This document shows, piece by piece, positions 42,861 to 55,100 of a stretch of 64,000 nt of DNA (positions within the stretch are counted from its first letter, which is position 1; each line of letters starts with the position of its first letter). The notes under the pieces were generated by a model. That model searched no databases and had not been told where the DNA came from. It saw only the letters and a program-made list of their open reading frames with translations. The stretch lies in contig JACKBR010000002.1 in NCBI GenBank assembly GCA_020634495.1, positions 186,001 through 250,000 of the forward strand. The letters are read 5' to 3'. Origin of the DNA: Ardenticatenaceae bacterium (GTDB taxonomy: Bacteria > Chloroflexota > Anaerolineae > Promineifilales > Promineifilaceae). Made by a program: the position numbers and the translations under genes.

Positions 42861-44156
42861 TCATGGGTTGGGTCCTGGCCCGGCCCACTGAGCGGGGTCG
42901 ATCAGGTTGCCGTTTTGGTACACAATCCAATGCAAATGGGTGCCGGTGCTGCAACCGGTAGAGCCCATTTCGGCCGTCAGCTGCCCGGCGCTGACGGGGC
43001 CAGTGACGAGCAGGAAGCCGCTCAGGTGGCCAAAATAATGCAAGGTGCTGCCGCCGCTAATCCGCTGATAATTACCTAATCCTTCATGCGGCGGCTGCGA
43101 ACCGGGAATGGTCGAGCAGTCCGGCCCGGTGCTGTTGGGTCCGGCAAACACCAGTGTGCCATCCACCGGTGACCAAATGGGTGTGCCCTGGGTGTTGGCG
43201 ATATCCACGCCGTTGTGGAACCAGGGCCGGTCGGTGGGACAGCCAAAGCCGGTGCCGTCAATGCCGGTGTACAGTTTGTGGCAGCCAAAGCCTCGCGTGA
43301 TGAAGCCGGTCGTGGGCCAGAGGCCGGTACCGCTGCCCGGTTCGCCACCGCTGGCAAAGGTGCCGTCGTCGTCCAGGACAACGGGCGTGGGTGGTGGCGG
43401 TTGAATGGCATCCACAAAGGGGCCCAGCGGGTCATCGCCCAAGTAGAACCAGATGGGCAGGCCCCCTTCAATGGGCCGGTTCCAGTCGGTGATGAGTCCC
43501 ACCTCGGTGACCTCACCATTAGGCACCACAAAGCCCAGCACTATTTCCCGCGTGCCGTCGGGGGGAATGGGCGTTAACTGCTGGGTGGCGTAACTGGGCA
43601 AATTGCGGGCCAGCAGCGGTTCGTTTTGCGGCACCCAGCGCCCGGTTAGGCGTTCCCCATCTTGCTGGACGTGGCGAATGAAGAAGACGTCGGCCGCAGG
43701 CACGATGACCGCCTCGCTGTCGTAGTTGGTCACGCGCACGGTGAGGAAGTGGTAGGTGGCCGCCTCATTGTTGGGGCTGGGCTGCGTTTCGTGACCGATC
43801 AGGCGAAAAACCAGGCCGTTGGGGCCGCCGATGTAGACGTCGCTGTTCATATAGAAAGAGCCGAGACGGTAATAGGCAGTATCCAGCGGTTCCGGCGTGG
43901 AGAAGCCGATGATGGGCAGGCCAGGCGTGGTGGTCACCGGCGGGCTGCCGTTGGGCGTCGTGGTCACAACAACGGGCGTGGTACTGCCCAGCAGCACGGT
44001 GACGGTTGGCAGGGGCTGCCCGGTGGCCGCGGCCCAATAGGCTGGGCCAGTCAGAGGAGCCGGGTTTTCAATAAAGCCGATAACGCCACAGCCCATCGTG
44101 GCCAGGAAAAACAGACTGCCCAGCAGGGCGCGGCGGGCCCAGACGAGATGCTTCAT
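42861..44156 (-). CDS. M23-family peptidase, lipoprotein
   Basis: 431 residues from ATG 44156; an ATG at 44165 is close and possible. Lipoprotein signal (GSLFFLATMGCGV). A 230-residue outside part with a beta-sandwich character is followed by the M23 domain: FHNGVDIANTQG (H and D zinc residues), ISGGSTLHYFGHL and GTHLHWIVYQ (HLHW). It would cut peptidoglycan; conjugation blocks of monoderm bacteria normally include such a wall hydrolase to let the channel through. It overlaps or abuts the following secreted protein's stop within about 10 bp. Confidence 0.82.
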   Translation of the reverse strand: MKHLVWARRALLGSLFFLATMGCGVIGFIENPAPLTGPAYWAAATGQPLPTVTVLLGSTTPVVVTTTPNGSPPVTTTPGLPIIGFSTPEPLDTAYYRLGSFYMNSDVYIGGPNGLVFRLIGHETQPSPNNEAATYHFLTVRVTNYDSEAVIVPAADVFFIRHVQQDGERLTGRWVPQNEPLLARNLPSYATQQLTPIPPDGTREIVLGFVVPNGEVTEVGLITDWNRPIEGGLPIWFYLGDDPLGPFVDAIQPPPPTPVVLDDDGTFASGGEPGSGTGLWPTTGFITRGFGCHKLYTGIDGTGFGCPTDRPWFHNGVDIANTQGTPIWSPVDGTLVFAGPNSTGPDCSTIPGSQPPHEGLGNYQRISGGSTLHYFGHLSGFLLVTGPVSAGQLTAEMGSTGCSTGTHLHWIVYQNGNLIDPAQWAGPGPNP

Positions 44157-44166
44157 TGCGCTCATC

Positions 44167-45537
44167 TCACTCGCTCCCGCCAAAGGTCAGCGGCAGAAAC
44201 AGCTGCCGACGGACGTAGAGGTAGTGGGTAGACCAGGCGTAGGCCAGCGCCGGGTCAGGCGAACTGCTGGTGGCAACGGCCGTACTCACAACCGTCTCGG
44301 GCACAGGGGCGTTAACCAGTGCGGCATAGCTGAATGTCCGTTGGTAGTCGTTCTCGGCACCAAACAGAAACGGCCGTAAATGCAAAGTGGTACCAGCAGC
44401 CGGTGGAAATCCTTGCGGCGGTTGACCATCGTCACAGCACGGGGCATAAGCGTAGGTCGCACCGCGACTGCCCAGCTTGTCGGCAATGCCAATGGTGTAG
44501 CCCTGGGCCACCAGCTGAGCGGGGTCTGAAATGTTGTCGTAGATGAAGAAGGCGTGGCCAGAAAAGGAGTCATCGCCGTTGAGAAGTAGGGCAATGGCGT
44601 GGCGAGCTGTGAGGTCTGGTTTGCTCGTATGCGGGACATCGTGCCATTGAGCGTAGAAGACGTCGTGCCCTTCGATGAGTCCGCTGATGATGGCTGCGTG
44701 GAAACGGCCGTTTTGCCCCTCAGCATCTCCCATGTCCGTATCACCCCACAGACCAGCCAGGACAAATCCAGGTGTCGCCGCGTCGGGCAAAAATTGGTTG
44801 TGGTTGGACGGGCTGGAAACGGCCGTTTCAGGTGCAACAATCAGGCCATTCGAGGAAACCGTTAACTGACTCAGCAGTTCGCCATACAAATTGGTGGTGT
44901 ACCCATTGACGCCCAGGTTGAAGGTGACAGTGACATTGTCACAGGGCTCTCCGTTGGCAATAAAGTCGTCGCACAGGTTGACTGCCCCAAAATCGGCCAG
45001 GTCCAGGTACGGCAGCGCCGGGCTGTGTTCCTCAATGATGTAATCCAGGTTGCCGGGAGCCAGCTCTCCTTGCCAGCTCAGGGTGCGGGTGTTGGCATCG
45101 TAAGCCAGCTCAGTATTTGAATCTGGAAGGTATGTCAATCCGACCGGCAAGGTTTCTGTGAGCTGATAGGTGCGAGTGATGCTTTCAAAATTGTTCAGGG
45201 TGATTGCATACTGCGCGGTGCCGCCCGGTGACAGGAAGGTCGGCCCTGTTTTGCGAATGATGGCGTACGGATTGTTGGGGTCACTCCCCCCACCCCGGCT
45301 GGATGAATGGTTAACGGTTAATTGTAAATGGTTAATGGTTGTGTTGGTTGGTAATGACAACGGCCGATAACCGTGGGCCTGAATGTCGATGACGGGAATC
45401 GTTTCATTGTAGCGTTGGCCGGAGCCGAGGATAGTCAAGCTGTCCGAACCTGGTTGTTCCTGGGCGTGTGTAGCCAGAGCCGCGGTCAACAGCAGCAGGA
45501 AGAGAATAAGGTTTTGAATGAGTGTCTGTTTCTTCAT
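44167..45537 (-). CDS. Secreted DUF11-type repeat protein
   Basis: 456 residues; AAGGATTG upstream. Signal peptide (NLILFLLLLTAALATHAQ). A DUF11-like domain (IRKTGPTFLSPGGTAQYAIT and following LPVGLTYLPDS) then a second half of beta strands with NLYGELLSQLTVSSNGLIV. Cell-wall/surface-type structure with no enzyme motif. It belongs to the same unidirectional block as the M23 peptidase. Confidence 0.7.
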   Translation of the reverse strand: MKKQTLIQNLILFLLLLTAALATHAQEQPGSDSLTILGSGQRYNETIPVIDIQAHGYRPLSLPTNTTINHLQLTVNHSSSRGGGSDPNNPYAIIRKTGPTFLSPGGTAQYAITLNNFESITRTYQLTETLPVGLTYLPDSNTELAYDANTRTLSWQGELAPGNLDYIIEEHSPALPYLDLADFGAVNLCDDFIANGEPCDNVTVTFNLGVNGYTTNLYGELLSQLTVSSNGLIVAPETAVSSPSNHNQFLPDAATPGFVLAGLWGDTDMGDAEGQNGRFHAAIISGLIEGHDVFYAQWHDVPHTSKPDLTARHAIALLLNGDDSFSGHAFFIYDNISDPAQLVAQGYTIGIADKLGSRGATYAYAPCCDDGQPPQGFPPAAGTTLHLRPFLFGAENDYQRTFSYAALVNAPVPETVVSTAVATSSSPDPALAYAWSTHYLYVRRQLFLPLTFGGSE

Positions 45538-45548
45538 GAAAGCAATCC

Positions 45549-47558
45549 TTAGCGCAGCACGGCGTAGGTGGCGTACACGTCTTTGTTCTCATTGTCGGTT
45601 TGTAGAGCATCCCATACCAGCACGGCCCGGTTGGGGTTGAACGGATCTGGGGCGGCTAGCAGGGTGTGGCTGGGGCGCACGACGTTGCGTTCCAGCAGCG
45701 GGATGCCGGGGGTGTCCATACAATTAGTCGTGCCTAGTTCGCATTGGGTTTGATACGGCCGTCCAAAACGCAAAAAGCTACTGTCTGGCGGCGGATCGCC
45801 CGCTTCATAAATGTAGAAAAAGCTAACCGAAGGTGGCTCTGTGGCCGCCGCAATGAGGGGCGTTACGCCGGGCCGAATCGCGCCGGTGGTGCTGCCGGTG
45901 GCGTCAACGTTGGCTGTTATGGCGGCTGGCCCTGCCCAGTTACGCCCACCGTCTTCTGACCAGGCGGCGTAAACGGTGTAAGCGTCACGCCCGTTTGTGG
46001 GTCCATAACCGCTGTCTTGATACCAGGCCGTCCACCCTTCGGGTACGGTAAGGGAATCCTGGGTGATGAACGGGCCTTCAAAATCCAGGTTAGTGCCGCC
46101 GGGCTCTGGACCTGCCGAGGAATGAACGGTGACCGCATCCCAAACGGCCGTTCCCGCCACATTGCTACCGTTCAGCGTCCCACGCAGAAAAACGGTGGCT
46201 GTGCTCCCTTGCGCCGGGGCGCTGACGCTAAATTGGGTGAAGCTGCTGGGTGCCTCGGCCGATGACCAGACTACCGAGGGGCTGTCTGGGTTGTCGCCGC
46301 TGGTGGGGTCCAGCCCCAGGCGCAGGCTCATTTCGGTGGGAACGGCCGTTTCCACCAACCCTCTAGCGCTAACGGTAAGGGTGCCGGTTGTATTGGTGAT
46401 GGCGATGGTTTGCCGCAAACCGGCATCGAAGGGAGTGTCCTCACTGTGCCAGCGCACGGCGTTGAGCCCCTGGAAAATCTGGTGCGGATTGGCCAGCTGG
46501 TCTGGCGCGAGGGGATTGACGGCGGCAAAGATAGGCTGCTGGTATAGCGGTGTGGCTTGTGTGGTAGACGGCCGTTCGCTCACCCAGGCGGCAACCAGCC
46601 AAAGCTGCCCCTCGATCTCCGTGGCGTCCAGGCGCACAGCCCCGGTAACGGCTTCCGGCACGGGAATACTGGCCGCCGACAGCCAGCCCGGCAGCAGAAA
46701 GGGGGTAATGCCGTAAAGACGTACCTGAACCTCGTTGCCAGAGACGTAAGCCAGGGCAAAGTCGCGCCAGCCAAATTCGGGAACGCCCAATCGCTGCGGC
46801 CCGGTGATGAGAAACGGCCGTTCCCCCACCCCCACCAGCTCCGTGTTCCAATAAAACTCATACTGGTGCGCCGCGTGCCAGATGTTGCCGTCCGCTTCGT
46901 ACACGATGTGGGCCCACTGGCGGGAATCTATGGCGATTTGGGGATTGTGGCCTGTACCGGCGTTTGTGATGAAGGTCGTGTCAGCCGGATGTGTGCCCTG
47001 GTCAGCGGCCCGGTAGAAAATTTCTCCCCTTCGGTTATAGACGACGTGCAGCCGGTTGGCTTCGCTGAAGGCCATCGAGACCGAACTGCCCACATCCACC
47101 CGGCGCACCTGGAAATGGTTGCCGCCGCGTGACAGCGCCACGTATACATCGCCCTCACTAATCCAGGCGACGGCCAGCATATCGTCCCCCACGGCTACGG
47201 CCGCCAGCTCCTGGTTCTCGATGTCCAGCGACAGGTTGGTCACTTCCGTGGTCACGAACTGTTCTGGCGTCTGGGCGCTGGGCGTTGTGACGGGAATGGG
47301 CGTGGGGCAATACTCATTCGCCTCCCCGCCGTTAGGCGGCGTTGGCGGGATGAACAGATTGGGGTCAGCTTGCCTGGTGGCGGTGGGCAGGAGGGTTATG
47401 CTGTCGCCAGCGCAATCTCGCGCGGTGGCGGCTGGCGCGGTATTGCAGGCAGCCAGCCACAGCGTGCCGATGAAAATGAGGCAGGGCAAGATGAGAAAGT
47501 AGGTGCCGCTCCAGCGGCAGGCAGGGCAAAGCCTCTCGGATTGAGCCATGAGTGTCAC
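45549..47558 (-). CDS. Secreted lipoprotein with BNR/sialidase-type beta-propeller
   Basis: 669 residues; start GTG 47558 or ATG 47549. Transmembrane/lipobox N-terminus (FIGTLWLAACNTAP). Repeated propeller-type strands follow, such as VAWISEGDVYVALSRGGNHF, HVVYNRRGEIFYRAADQG and AHIVYEADGNIWHAA, with Asp-box-like WSEDGGRNWAGP near residue 545. The CPACRWSG motif before the helix is unusual. Probably a surface-anchored binding protein. It is the upstream-most gene of the conjugation block in the window. Confidence 0.7.
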   Translation of the reverse strand: MTLMAQSERLCPACRWSGTYFLILPCLIFIGTLWLAACNTAPAATARDCAGDSITLLPTATRQADPNLFIPPTPPNGGEANEYCPTPIPVTTPSAQTPEQFVTTEVTNLSLDIENQELAAVAVGDDMLAVAWISEGDVYVALSRGGNHFQVRRVDVGSSVSMAFSEANRLHVVYNRRGEIFYRAADQGTHPADTTFITNAGTGHNPQIAIDSRQWAHIVYEADGNIWHAAHQYEFYWNTELVGVGERPFLITGPQRLGVPEFGWRDFALAYVSGNEVQVRLYGITPFLLPGWLSAASIPVPEAVTGAVRLDATEIEGQLWLVAAWVSERPSTTQATPLYQQPIFAAVNPLAPDQLANPHQIFQGLNAVRWHSEDTPFDAGLRQTIAITNTTGTLTVSARGLVETAVPTEMSLRLGLDPTSGDNPDSPSVVWSSAEAPSSFTQFSVSAPAQGSTATVFLRGTLNGSNVAGTAVWDAVTVHSSAGPEPGGTNLDFEGPFITQDSLTVPEGWTAWYQDSGYGPTNGRDAYTVYAAWSEDGGRNWAGPAAITANVDATGSTTGAIRPGVTPLIAAATEPPSVSFFYIYEAGDPPPDSSFLRFGRPYQTQCELGTTNCMDTPGIPLLERNVVRPSHTLLAAPDPFNPNRAVLVWDALQTDNENKDVYATYAVLR

Positions 47559-48061
47559 ACATCACCAGTTGCTTGTGGTTGGTTTGGGACTGCTGCTGGC
47601 GTGTGTCCTTGAAGCCAACGCCAGCCGTTTGGATTACGGTGCTACAGGGGGGGATTTTAGCAATGATGGGAGCATTCACAACGGAACATTGGCTTGGAAA
47701 ATGGGGGAACGCAAGGTGCAGGCAACCAGCGGCAACAGAACAAAAGGATGGGCGAGACAAACCTAAAAGATGGGGCGAACGTAAAACCTCGCCCCGGCTG
47801 CGGCCTCGGCGTCGGCGCATGTATGCGCAGCCGCGCCGCCTACTTTACAAATGTGACCCGCAAATTTAGCAGAAGTTTGGTGGGCAAACGGCCGTTCCCT
47901 CCCCAAGTAAAAAAAGGAAGCAGGCCGTTACCCACCTAAACTAATTCTGTTACACAACCACAATAAATGGCCAAGAAAGTGGCACGGCGAGGACGCCGGC
48001 CACAGCGCGAGCGTGAAGACCCGCCCTTAGCAGGGGGAAGACCTGCCCCCTGTAGGGAGGG
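47559..48061. other. Gene-free stretch with a GC-rich hairpin
   Basis: About 500 bp between convergently expected transcripts; no convincing gene. CAGGGGG-AAGACCTG-CCCCCTG near 48034-48055 makes a strong stem, close to the end of the minus-strand lipoprotein gene and possibly its terminator, although no T-run follows. One ACGGCCGT lies near 47889. Confidence 0.5.
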
Positions 48062-49162
48062 CTAGTTTATACTAAAACAATTATTGCCACTCTCGTTATC
48101 TAATACGAAAACTAAAAATTCATCAATACTCAAACCTGTCTGGCTTTCTATGTCACCTCCCTCGATCAATCGACTATCTTCTGGATTTAACCTGGAACTT
48201 AATGGCCAAAGTGTATACACAACCTCAAGGTAGCTGTTGGGGAGTTCAACGGTAGGATCGTATAGTAAAAAATCCATTGAATTTATATCAAACATGTCCA
48301 AACACATGGTTCGTTCACCATTGTCATTAACTAACAAGGGAAATGAATAGGACACAACAATCCCATGAGCAAGATAATATAGGTTAAGCTCGTAATAGAA
48401 ACTATCGCCATCGGCAAAATTTCTAGGCAGTAAATAAATCAGGTCCGGTTCACCTAGGAGTTCAAACATGCTTTTTGGGGAATATTGTCCCCAATCTCGC
48501 AATAAGCGTTCGCCAATTTGAGTATACTCAGATGTGTTAGGATTAAAGGCAACATTTCTTGCTACATTTATACTAATGACCTCTATTGATCCATCCTGAG
48601 TAAATAAGTTGATAGAAAAGCTAACATAAATATCGTTTCCATCTTCGTTGCGATACACATGCCTAAAGAAACCAATTTGCCGCAACCCTCCCAATTCCTC
48701 AGGTGAATCTATCCAACCATTAGTATCTATAGAATCGAATATCTGGCGTGCCTCAACAATCAAATCCCCTGGTTCGATTCCCCACCAGCAAGGCAACTGG
48801 CATCCATTGTTGGAAGCGATAATTGCTGCTACCTCATTATCGAGCATTTGCCACTTGGGGGGCGTTTCCTCAGCATTCAAAGTTACTGTCGGCACCGCGA
48901 TCATGGTTGCAGTAGAGGTATTTGTTGTCACATCTGTAGTCACTAAAATCGCCGACGTGGATGTTCGGGTACGTGTTATTTCTGTTGGTATGCTGTTCAC
49001 AGCTGTCTGAACTGATTCCCCTCCTATTGTGGGTGTCATATCCGTTAGGTTAGCTTCACTTTGAACCTCACAAGCTGAAAGTATTAATGACCATAAAAGA
49101 AACAAGATAACGCTTACGAAGCGATATGAATTCCTAATGATTTTTGGAGTAACTTTATTCAT
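48062..49162 (-). CDS. Lipoprotein of unknown function, overlapping the RHS gene
   Basis: 366 residues. Lipobox FLLWSLILSACEV, a Thr/Ser-rich stretch, then a globular domain with MLDNEVAAIIASNNGCQLPC and QIGFFRHVYRNEDGNDIYV. No family recognised. Its start overlaps the end of the RHS gene by 8 bp, so it is expressed with it. Immunity genes follow many RHS toxins, but a lipoprotein with this layout could also be unrelated. Lower GC than the conjugation block and no ACGGCCGT: probably acquired with the RHS gene. Confidence 0.6.
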   Translation of the reverse strand: MNKVTPKIIRNSYRFVSVILFLLWSLILSACEVQSEANLTDMTPTIGGESVQTAVNSIPTEITRTRTSTSAILVTTDVTTNTSTATMIAVPTVTLNAEETPPKWQMLDNEVAAIIASNNGCQLPCWWGIEPGDLIVEARQIFDSIDTNGWIDSPEELGGLRQIGFFRHVYRNEDGNDIYVSFSINLFTQDGSIEVISINVARNVAFNPNTSEYTQIGERLLRDWGQYSPKSMFELLGEPDLIYLLPRNFADGDSFYYELNLYYLAHGIVVSYSFPLLVNDNGERTMCLDMFDINSMDFLLYDPTVELPNSYLEVVYTLWPLSSRLNPEDSRLIEGGDIESQTGLSIDEFLVFVLDNESGNNCFSIN

Positions 49163-52100
49163 TGTTTGATACCGCTAAGGCTATCCAGCCAGACATATGG
49201 CTGTCCATAAAATTATACCTCTCCTGGCCGAAAACGTTTGTTGCGAATGAGTTGTGGACGTAATTAGAAAACATGTCAGCATAGTCCTCCGAAACTGTGT
49301 GTAAATCGTTTTGAATATAAGGGGCTCTGTTACTTGTATAACCTGAGAAATCTCGTTTGTAAGGGCCAAGCCAACTGTCAGCAAGCACGGCACCAGAAAT
49401 GAGATCGCCGTTCGCCCAAACGCCTTCTTGAGCTAAGTCTACAACCCCTTGCCCATGTGAATAGTTAGGCTCTGTTTGATTTGGTGATAGAGCATTGTTA
49501 AATGAGTGGCCTAGTTCATGAGCTACCCACATTGTACCTTCACTGTTGACTGTTCCTCCATCTTCTTGTTCGTTAACGAGAATAACATGTGCCCGCGTTG
49601 CTTGGTCTCTTGTTGCTTCTCCCAAGTTCGAAGCTGATGCTCCAGTTTTTGTGAAGGTTACTGTTCCCCCGTACACATTTTGAAAACTTGAGCCATGCCT
49701 CAACAGAGCAAAATCAACAATACCTGCACCGTTAATGATTGTTGCTTTCTCACTAAAATCCCAGTCCACGCTTGCATTGTCCTGAACGGTGAAATCGACA
49801 AGAGGGTTGCAATCAGATCCACCTCCACTGTCATATGGATCATTACACCAAACTGGATTATGACCATCAGGGTCAAAATAATTAATCGGAGAATTGAGCA
49901 CGTAGCTGTAGCGATTGTAACTTTGTGGGCTTGCCGGGTTGGGCACAATGGTATCGGCACTGGCAAATCTGCCAATGCCGGGCACATAGTACCGTGCCTG
50001 GTAATACAGCAGCCCCAGCTCCATGTTTTCCTTTTGCCCGGTAAAGTCCCGGTCGGTTATGGTTTGCGTGGGGGCGCTGCCCGGCCGGTAGCCGCCATAG
50101 GGCAGGTTGCGCGTGGTGCTGCCCGCCACCGCGCCGCCGCTGCTGTTCACCAACATGCTCGTGCTGCCCAGGTGGTCGCTCAACACGTAAAACAGCCCAT
50201 TGTTCCCACTCACCGGGTCGCCGCTCACCCGCATCGCCACCGTCTGCCCGGCAAAGCTGTAGCTGCTCCGCTTAATCGTGTTCGCCCCGTTCACCGTCTC
50301 CTCATACCCAGGGAACGGGAAGTAGGTGGTAATGCCGCCCGGCTGCACCGTCTTGGTCCGTATCCCGTTGGCGTCGTACGCAAAGGTCGTGGCGCTGCCG
50401 CCGCTGGGCGTCACGCTGGTCAGCCGATTTTCCACGTCAAAGACCTGGGTGTAGGTGCCCGTGCTGTCGCTGCGGGTGGTCATGTTGCCATTGTTGTCAT
50501 AGCAAAAGTAATAGCTGCCAATCTTGTGTACCGCATGGGGCAGCGGCTGGCTGGGCGGGCTGGTGCAGTTGGCGTGCCAGGTAGTGTAATTATAGGTGCC
50601 ATTGGGTCCGCTGGTCATGTTTCCCAGCTTGTCGTAAGCGTAGGTTTGGCTGTAGTTGGCCACGCCGCCCGTAGCTCCGGCGGTCAGCAGCCGGTTCAGG
50701 TCGTCGTAGGTGTAGGTCTGCGTATCGGTGCCCACGCTGCTCAGAGTATTCACACTCAGAATATTGCCCACCAGATCATAAGTGTAATCGAAGTCTGGTT
50801 TGTCACCGCTGTTGTAGTTCCCGTGCTGGAGCGTTTTGAGGCGGAAATTGCTGTCACCCGGCCCGCCACCTATAGCGTCGTTTTGGCCGAAATAGCTGAG
50901 GGTCGTGTCCAATCCATTGGGCCGTTCCAGCTTGACGAGTTGACCCCGCCCGTTATAAGTCACGTTATCCACCAGCATGTCCGCCCCAGCCTGTAATGTC
51001 TGTTCTCCTTCGTGGTCGTAGGTAAGCGTAACCACTTCGCCATCAGGGTATTGAATCGTTAAAGGCCGATGCAGCGGGTCAAAGCTCGTGGTGACCATAC
51101 TATAAACACGATTGTCTATGCGCCTGTGGTGTTTTGTTAGACGACCCAAGGTGTCGTAAAAGAACGTATCTTTATTTTGTCCAGGTGTCGGCCCCCAACT
51201 AATCGTAGCGGGAAGCCCAACACCCGTAACAATTCCACCCCCATTGTTAGTGGCTGTGTCATAAGTGTAAGTTGCTAGATGGTAACTACCGCTGGTGGGT
51301 GGCGTCGCGGGGCAGGCATCGGCTGGGGTGCTGTCTAGCGTTCGGGTTTCCAATCGATCCAATTCGTCATAAGAGAAACATAGCTGGTTGCCGCGAGCGT
51401 CCTTCTGCCTAATCAGGCTGCCCGCCGCATTGTAGCTGTAGCTCCAGGTGCCCATATCCGGGTCAACCATGCCTATCTTCCGGCCAAAATTATCGTAACT
51501 CATCGAGACGGTTCGCAAAATTGTACCAGCGCCATTCTGTGTAGGTTCTTTGGTGTGCACGGCAATCAAATTCCCCATCAAATCATAGGTATATTCGGTT
51601 TCGGCATAGGCTGTATAGGGGTTAACGCCTGTGTTCTCTCGAATTTTTACTAACTGCCCTCGATTATCGTAAAAATAGTTAGTAAGCCGGTTAAGCGCGT
51701 CATATACCAGGGTGCGATTTAACCGGGAGACACCGTTGACAGTCGTGTTGTCGGTCACAGCATAAGCATAAGTGGTTACGCTATTATCTGGGGCAGTAAT
51801 CGTTGTCGGTCTACCCAACCCATCGTAGGTGGTGGTGGTGCGGGCCAGGCTGCTACAGGCCGTATTCACAAAGCTATTGTTTGGCCAAGTGGCTTCAGCA
51901 TCAGCAACATCATAGGGTATCGAAACACAGCTCGCCTGCCCCTGGGCATGGTAAGCCGTTGTCGTAACAACAGTACGACGCCCAGACGCTCCACTCACTT
52001 CTACAGAAAATTCTTGTTCCTGAATCGTTCTTCCAAAACCATCAAAATAAGTTAGATGTTTCATGACGTATGGCGCGGAAGCACTGTAAACGCTGGGTCG

Positions 52101-55100
52101 AGTATGAACTGATATACCAAAGGGTTGATTTCCCAACGGGTTCACCCAAATTTGGCCAGAGTTATTCCAGCTGTTGTCCCAATAGCGGTACCTTGTCATC
52201 GGATCCCCATCAAACGGATCATTAACATCCCCCCGAGAATCTCCCTGACCGTAAATTTGATACAGCCGTCCAAACGGATCATATTCGTAGGTTGTGGTGA
52301 CGCCATTCGGATCAATGACCGCTTTTAACAAACCGGGCTGCTTTTGGAACCCATCAACAGCAATAACTGTGCCATTTATGTCTTTGAAGCCATACACCTC
52401 AAATGTAGTCGGGTGCGTGAGCGGATTACTTACCTGCACAGGATACAAATTGTAGCCCGTTTCGTAAGCGATGCTGGTGGTGCGGGCCGTCGTTGTTGGC
52501 GGACTATCCTGTAAAATAGCCCAACTGCTGTCGAAATAACGAGTCCCATATTCGGCATAGGTTGTTGTGGTTGTCAAGTTGCCATAACCATTGTAGGTAC
52601 TATAGGTGTCAATTGTTTGCCGGGCATAAGCGCAGCCGACAAATGACCCACAGGAAGTGGGGACGATCTTACTCAGACGAGTCAATGCACCTTTAGTGGG
52701 CGGTGTGTTGGCATTGCCGTTGCTCCCGTCATAATGGTACCAGGTACCGCTTTGTAAAGCGCCCGCGCTGTCATAAATACCTTCTACCCCCACCAGGCCA
52801 ACAAGCCAGTTTTGGGTGCCCCCTACGATCGTTGTATTTGGGTAGTAGGTTCGTCTTGTTTCCCGGTAATAGGTAGCTGCATTGATGTCATCGTATTCCT
52901 TGATGTGCGTCAGGTTGCCATATTGCACGCCACCCTGATTGGCCGGGATATATTGATAGGTCACTTTGCTAGAAATATCCGGTGTATTCAACCCGTTGCT
53001 GTAATTTTTGGTTGTGGTTTGGCTGGTGTAGGTGAACATGTTCGCCAAACCATTGATACTTTCAGTGGCATAATAGTTGTTGGTTCGGCTCATCAGGGTG
53101 GTACTACCAACATAAACATCTATCTGGGTTGGACGGCCGATGCTTGTATTGGCCGCCTGGGAAAAGGTGGTTGTCTGTTTGTTGAGGATGGTCGTACCAT
53201 CGTAGTCGTAGTTGGTTTGGGTGGTGGTGGCGTGTCCCACAATGTTGCCATATTCAGGGGAATCGGCCACGCTACAGTTCACCGCACCAGCAGGTGGTGT
53301 GCCCCACTGCCCGTAACAAGGTTGGGTGTAGGTATAGGTTGTTTTTACAGATGGATTACGCCCGTCGTTTGCCAAAACCGTGGAAACTCTATAGTTATAG
53401 CCAATAGTAGGCCATTCAATCCAATAGTAGTAAGTTTCTTCATGTCGCTGGTAAATGCCTACCTTACGATTGTCACTGCTATAGCTAAACGTAACAGACC
53501 CTCCGTACCCGTTTTGGTAGCCTGTAAGGTACATAAAAGAAAAACAGTTACCGCTGCCAGTCGTGTAATGGGTTAAAGGCGAGTAGGTAAAGGTGGTTGC
53601 GGGTAAGGCATAGCCTGCATCAGCATCGACCGGATTGCTGTTGGTGTTTACCCACTGTTGAATGCTGTTCACCGTCCAGGTATTACTGTTAAGCGGCTGG
53701 CTTGGGACAACATTATAATTTTGACAATAGGGATTTGCTGCAGCCACCGCCACATTTCCGCTGCTAATCCGATACTCCGTTGTGGGGCTTGCACTGCCTC
53801 CATGATAAATATAAATACTTGTTATCGGATTAGTAAAGGCACCCCCTGTGTCACCACTGCTGGCTCGGAATTCAATCCGCGTTCCCGGCGTGGAGGTAAG
53901 TTGAGCAACCGTGTTGCTTGGGGGTAAAGAGGTAACCCTGTCAGGAAAATTATACTTAATCGTTGCTATACGGCTGGACCTTGTTGTAATGACCTTGTTC
54001 TGCCAATAGGTGCCATCCCAGTACCCAATGCTTTCATTGGTAGTACGCGTATAGTAATGATAAGTCATTTGGTTACCAAATGGATCGGTCACTGTGTCTA
54101 CGTTCCAAGCAATTGCAGAAGTGTAGCCAGAATGTCCTCCATGCCCGTCTACAGTAATGTAATAATGATACGGTGCCGTTTGATACTCTTCCGAATCATC
54201 AGTGCGCCCTAAACGGTATCGGGTTCCGTCGGGCGTAATCACAACCCAGTAAAGCCCATCTGTCGCCGTATTTGCCGCATCGTAATGGCGTTCAACAAAC
54301 ATCCCGGGCGCATCTTTAACATAGTAACGCACATCATTCCCTGAAGTAGAACCATCTGGGTACAGTTCATATCCAGAACCGTTAAAAACCAGTCGGAATT
54401 TATCCGGGTGGTAGGTCTCTGGGAGATTGCCAGCATCAAAACGAAGCTTTACGCCCACCCGAACAATCTTGATTTCAGCCAACGACCAACCTGTGCCGAT
54501 TGCCCCTTCTTCTGGATCATGAATATGGCCATCCAACACTCGGCTACTATAAGAAAGGGAAACATTAGGCTGTAAACCATTTCGCCCAGGCGGCACCTCA
54601 ATAGGGTAGCTATAGGTAACTGCCCCGCTGAAAGCAGAAACGTCTGGAGGCGACCACGAAGGGTTCCATCGCTGTGGCCGAACACCTGCCGCCCAATTCG
54701 AAAAATGGAGAACGTCGGCACTGAATAGCCCATCTTCCTGATAAACGGTTATCGGTACATCATGCCAAATTGTGGGATCCTTTTCATCCTGGTACGCTAG
54801 GTAGAAATCGGTGTAAACGGGGTTTAGCTCCTGGGTAAGGGCTCTTAAATCAAGAACAATGCGGACAGGTTTTTCAAAGGAGGTAACCGTATCTGCTTTG
54901 GCTGAAGATACAATTTCTAACTGAAACCGGACCAGATCTCGGCTAACTACCGGATTAGAAATCGTATTGGTAGCAGTAATGGGCGGTAGCGGGATTTTGC
55001 TTTCTTCATTGACCGGAAAAATAGCTAGTTGCGGTGTTTCCAGCTTTGTAAATTCAAGCATAACATCTTCACTGAAGGTTTTTTCCTCAACAAAAACACC

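Noticed and set aside
49695..50996. 433-residue + strand frame opposite the RHS gene
   Set aside because: Antisense to YD repeats, with odd composition (V/A/H-rich) and no domain.
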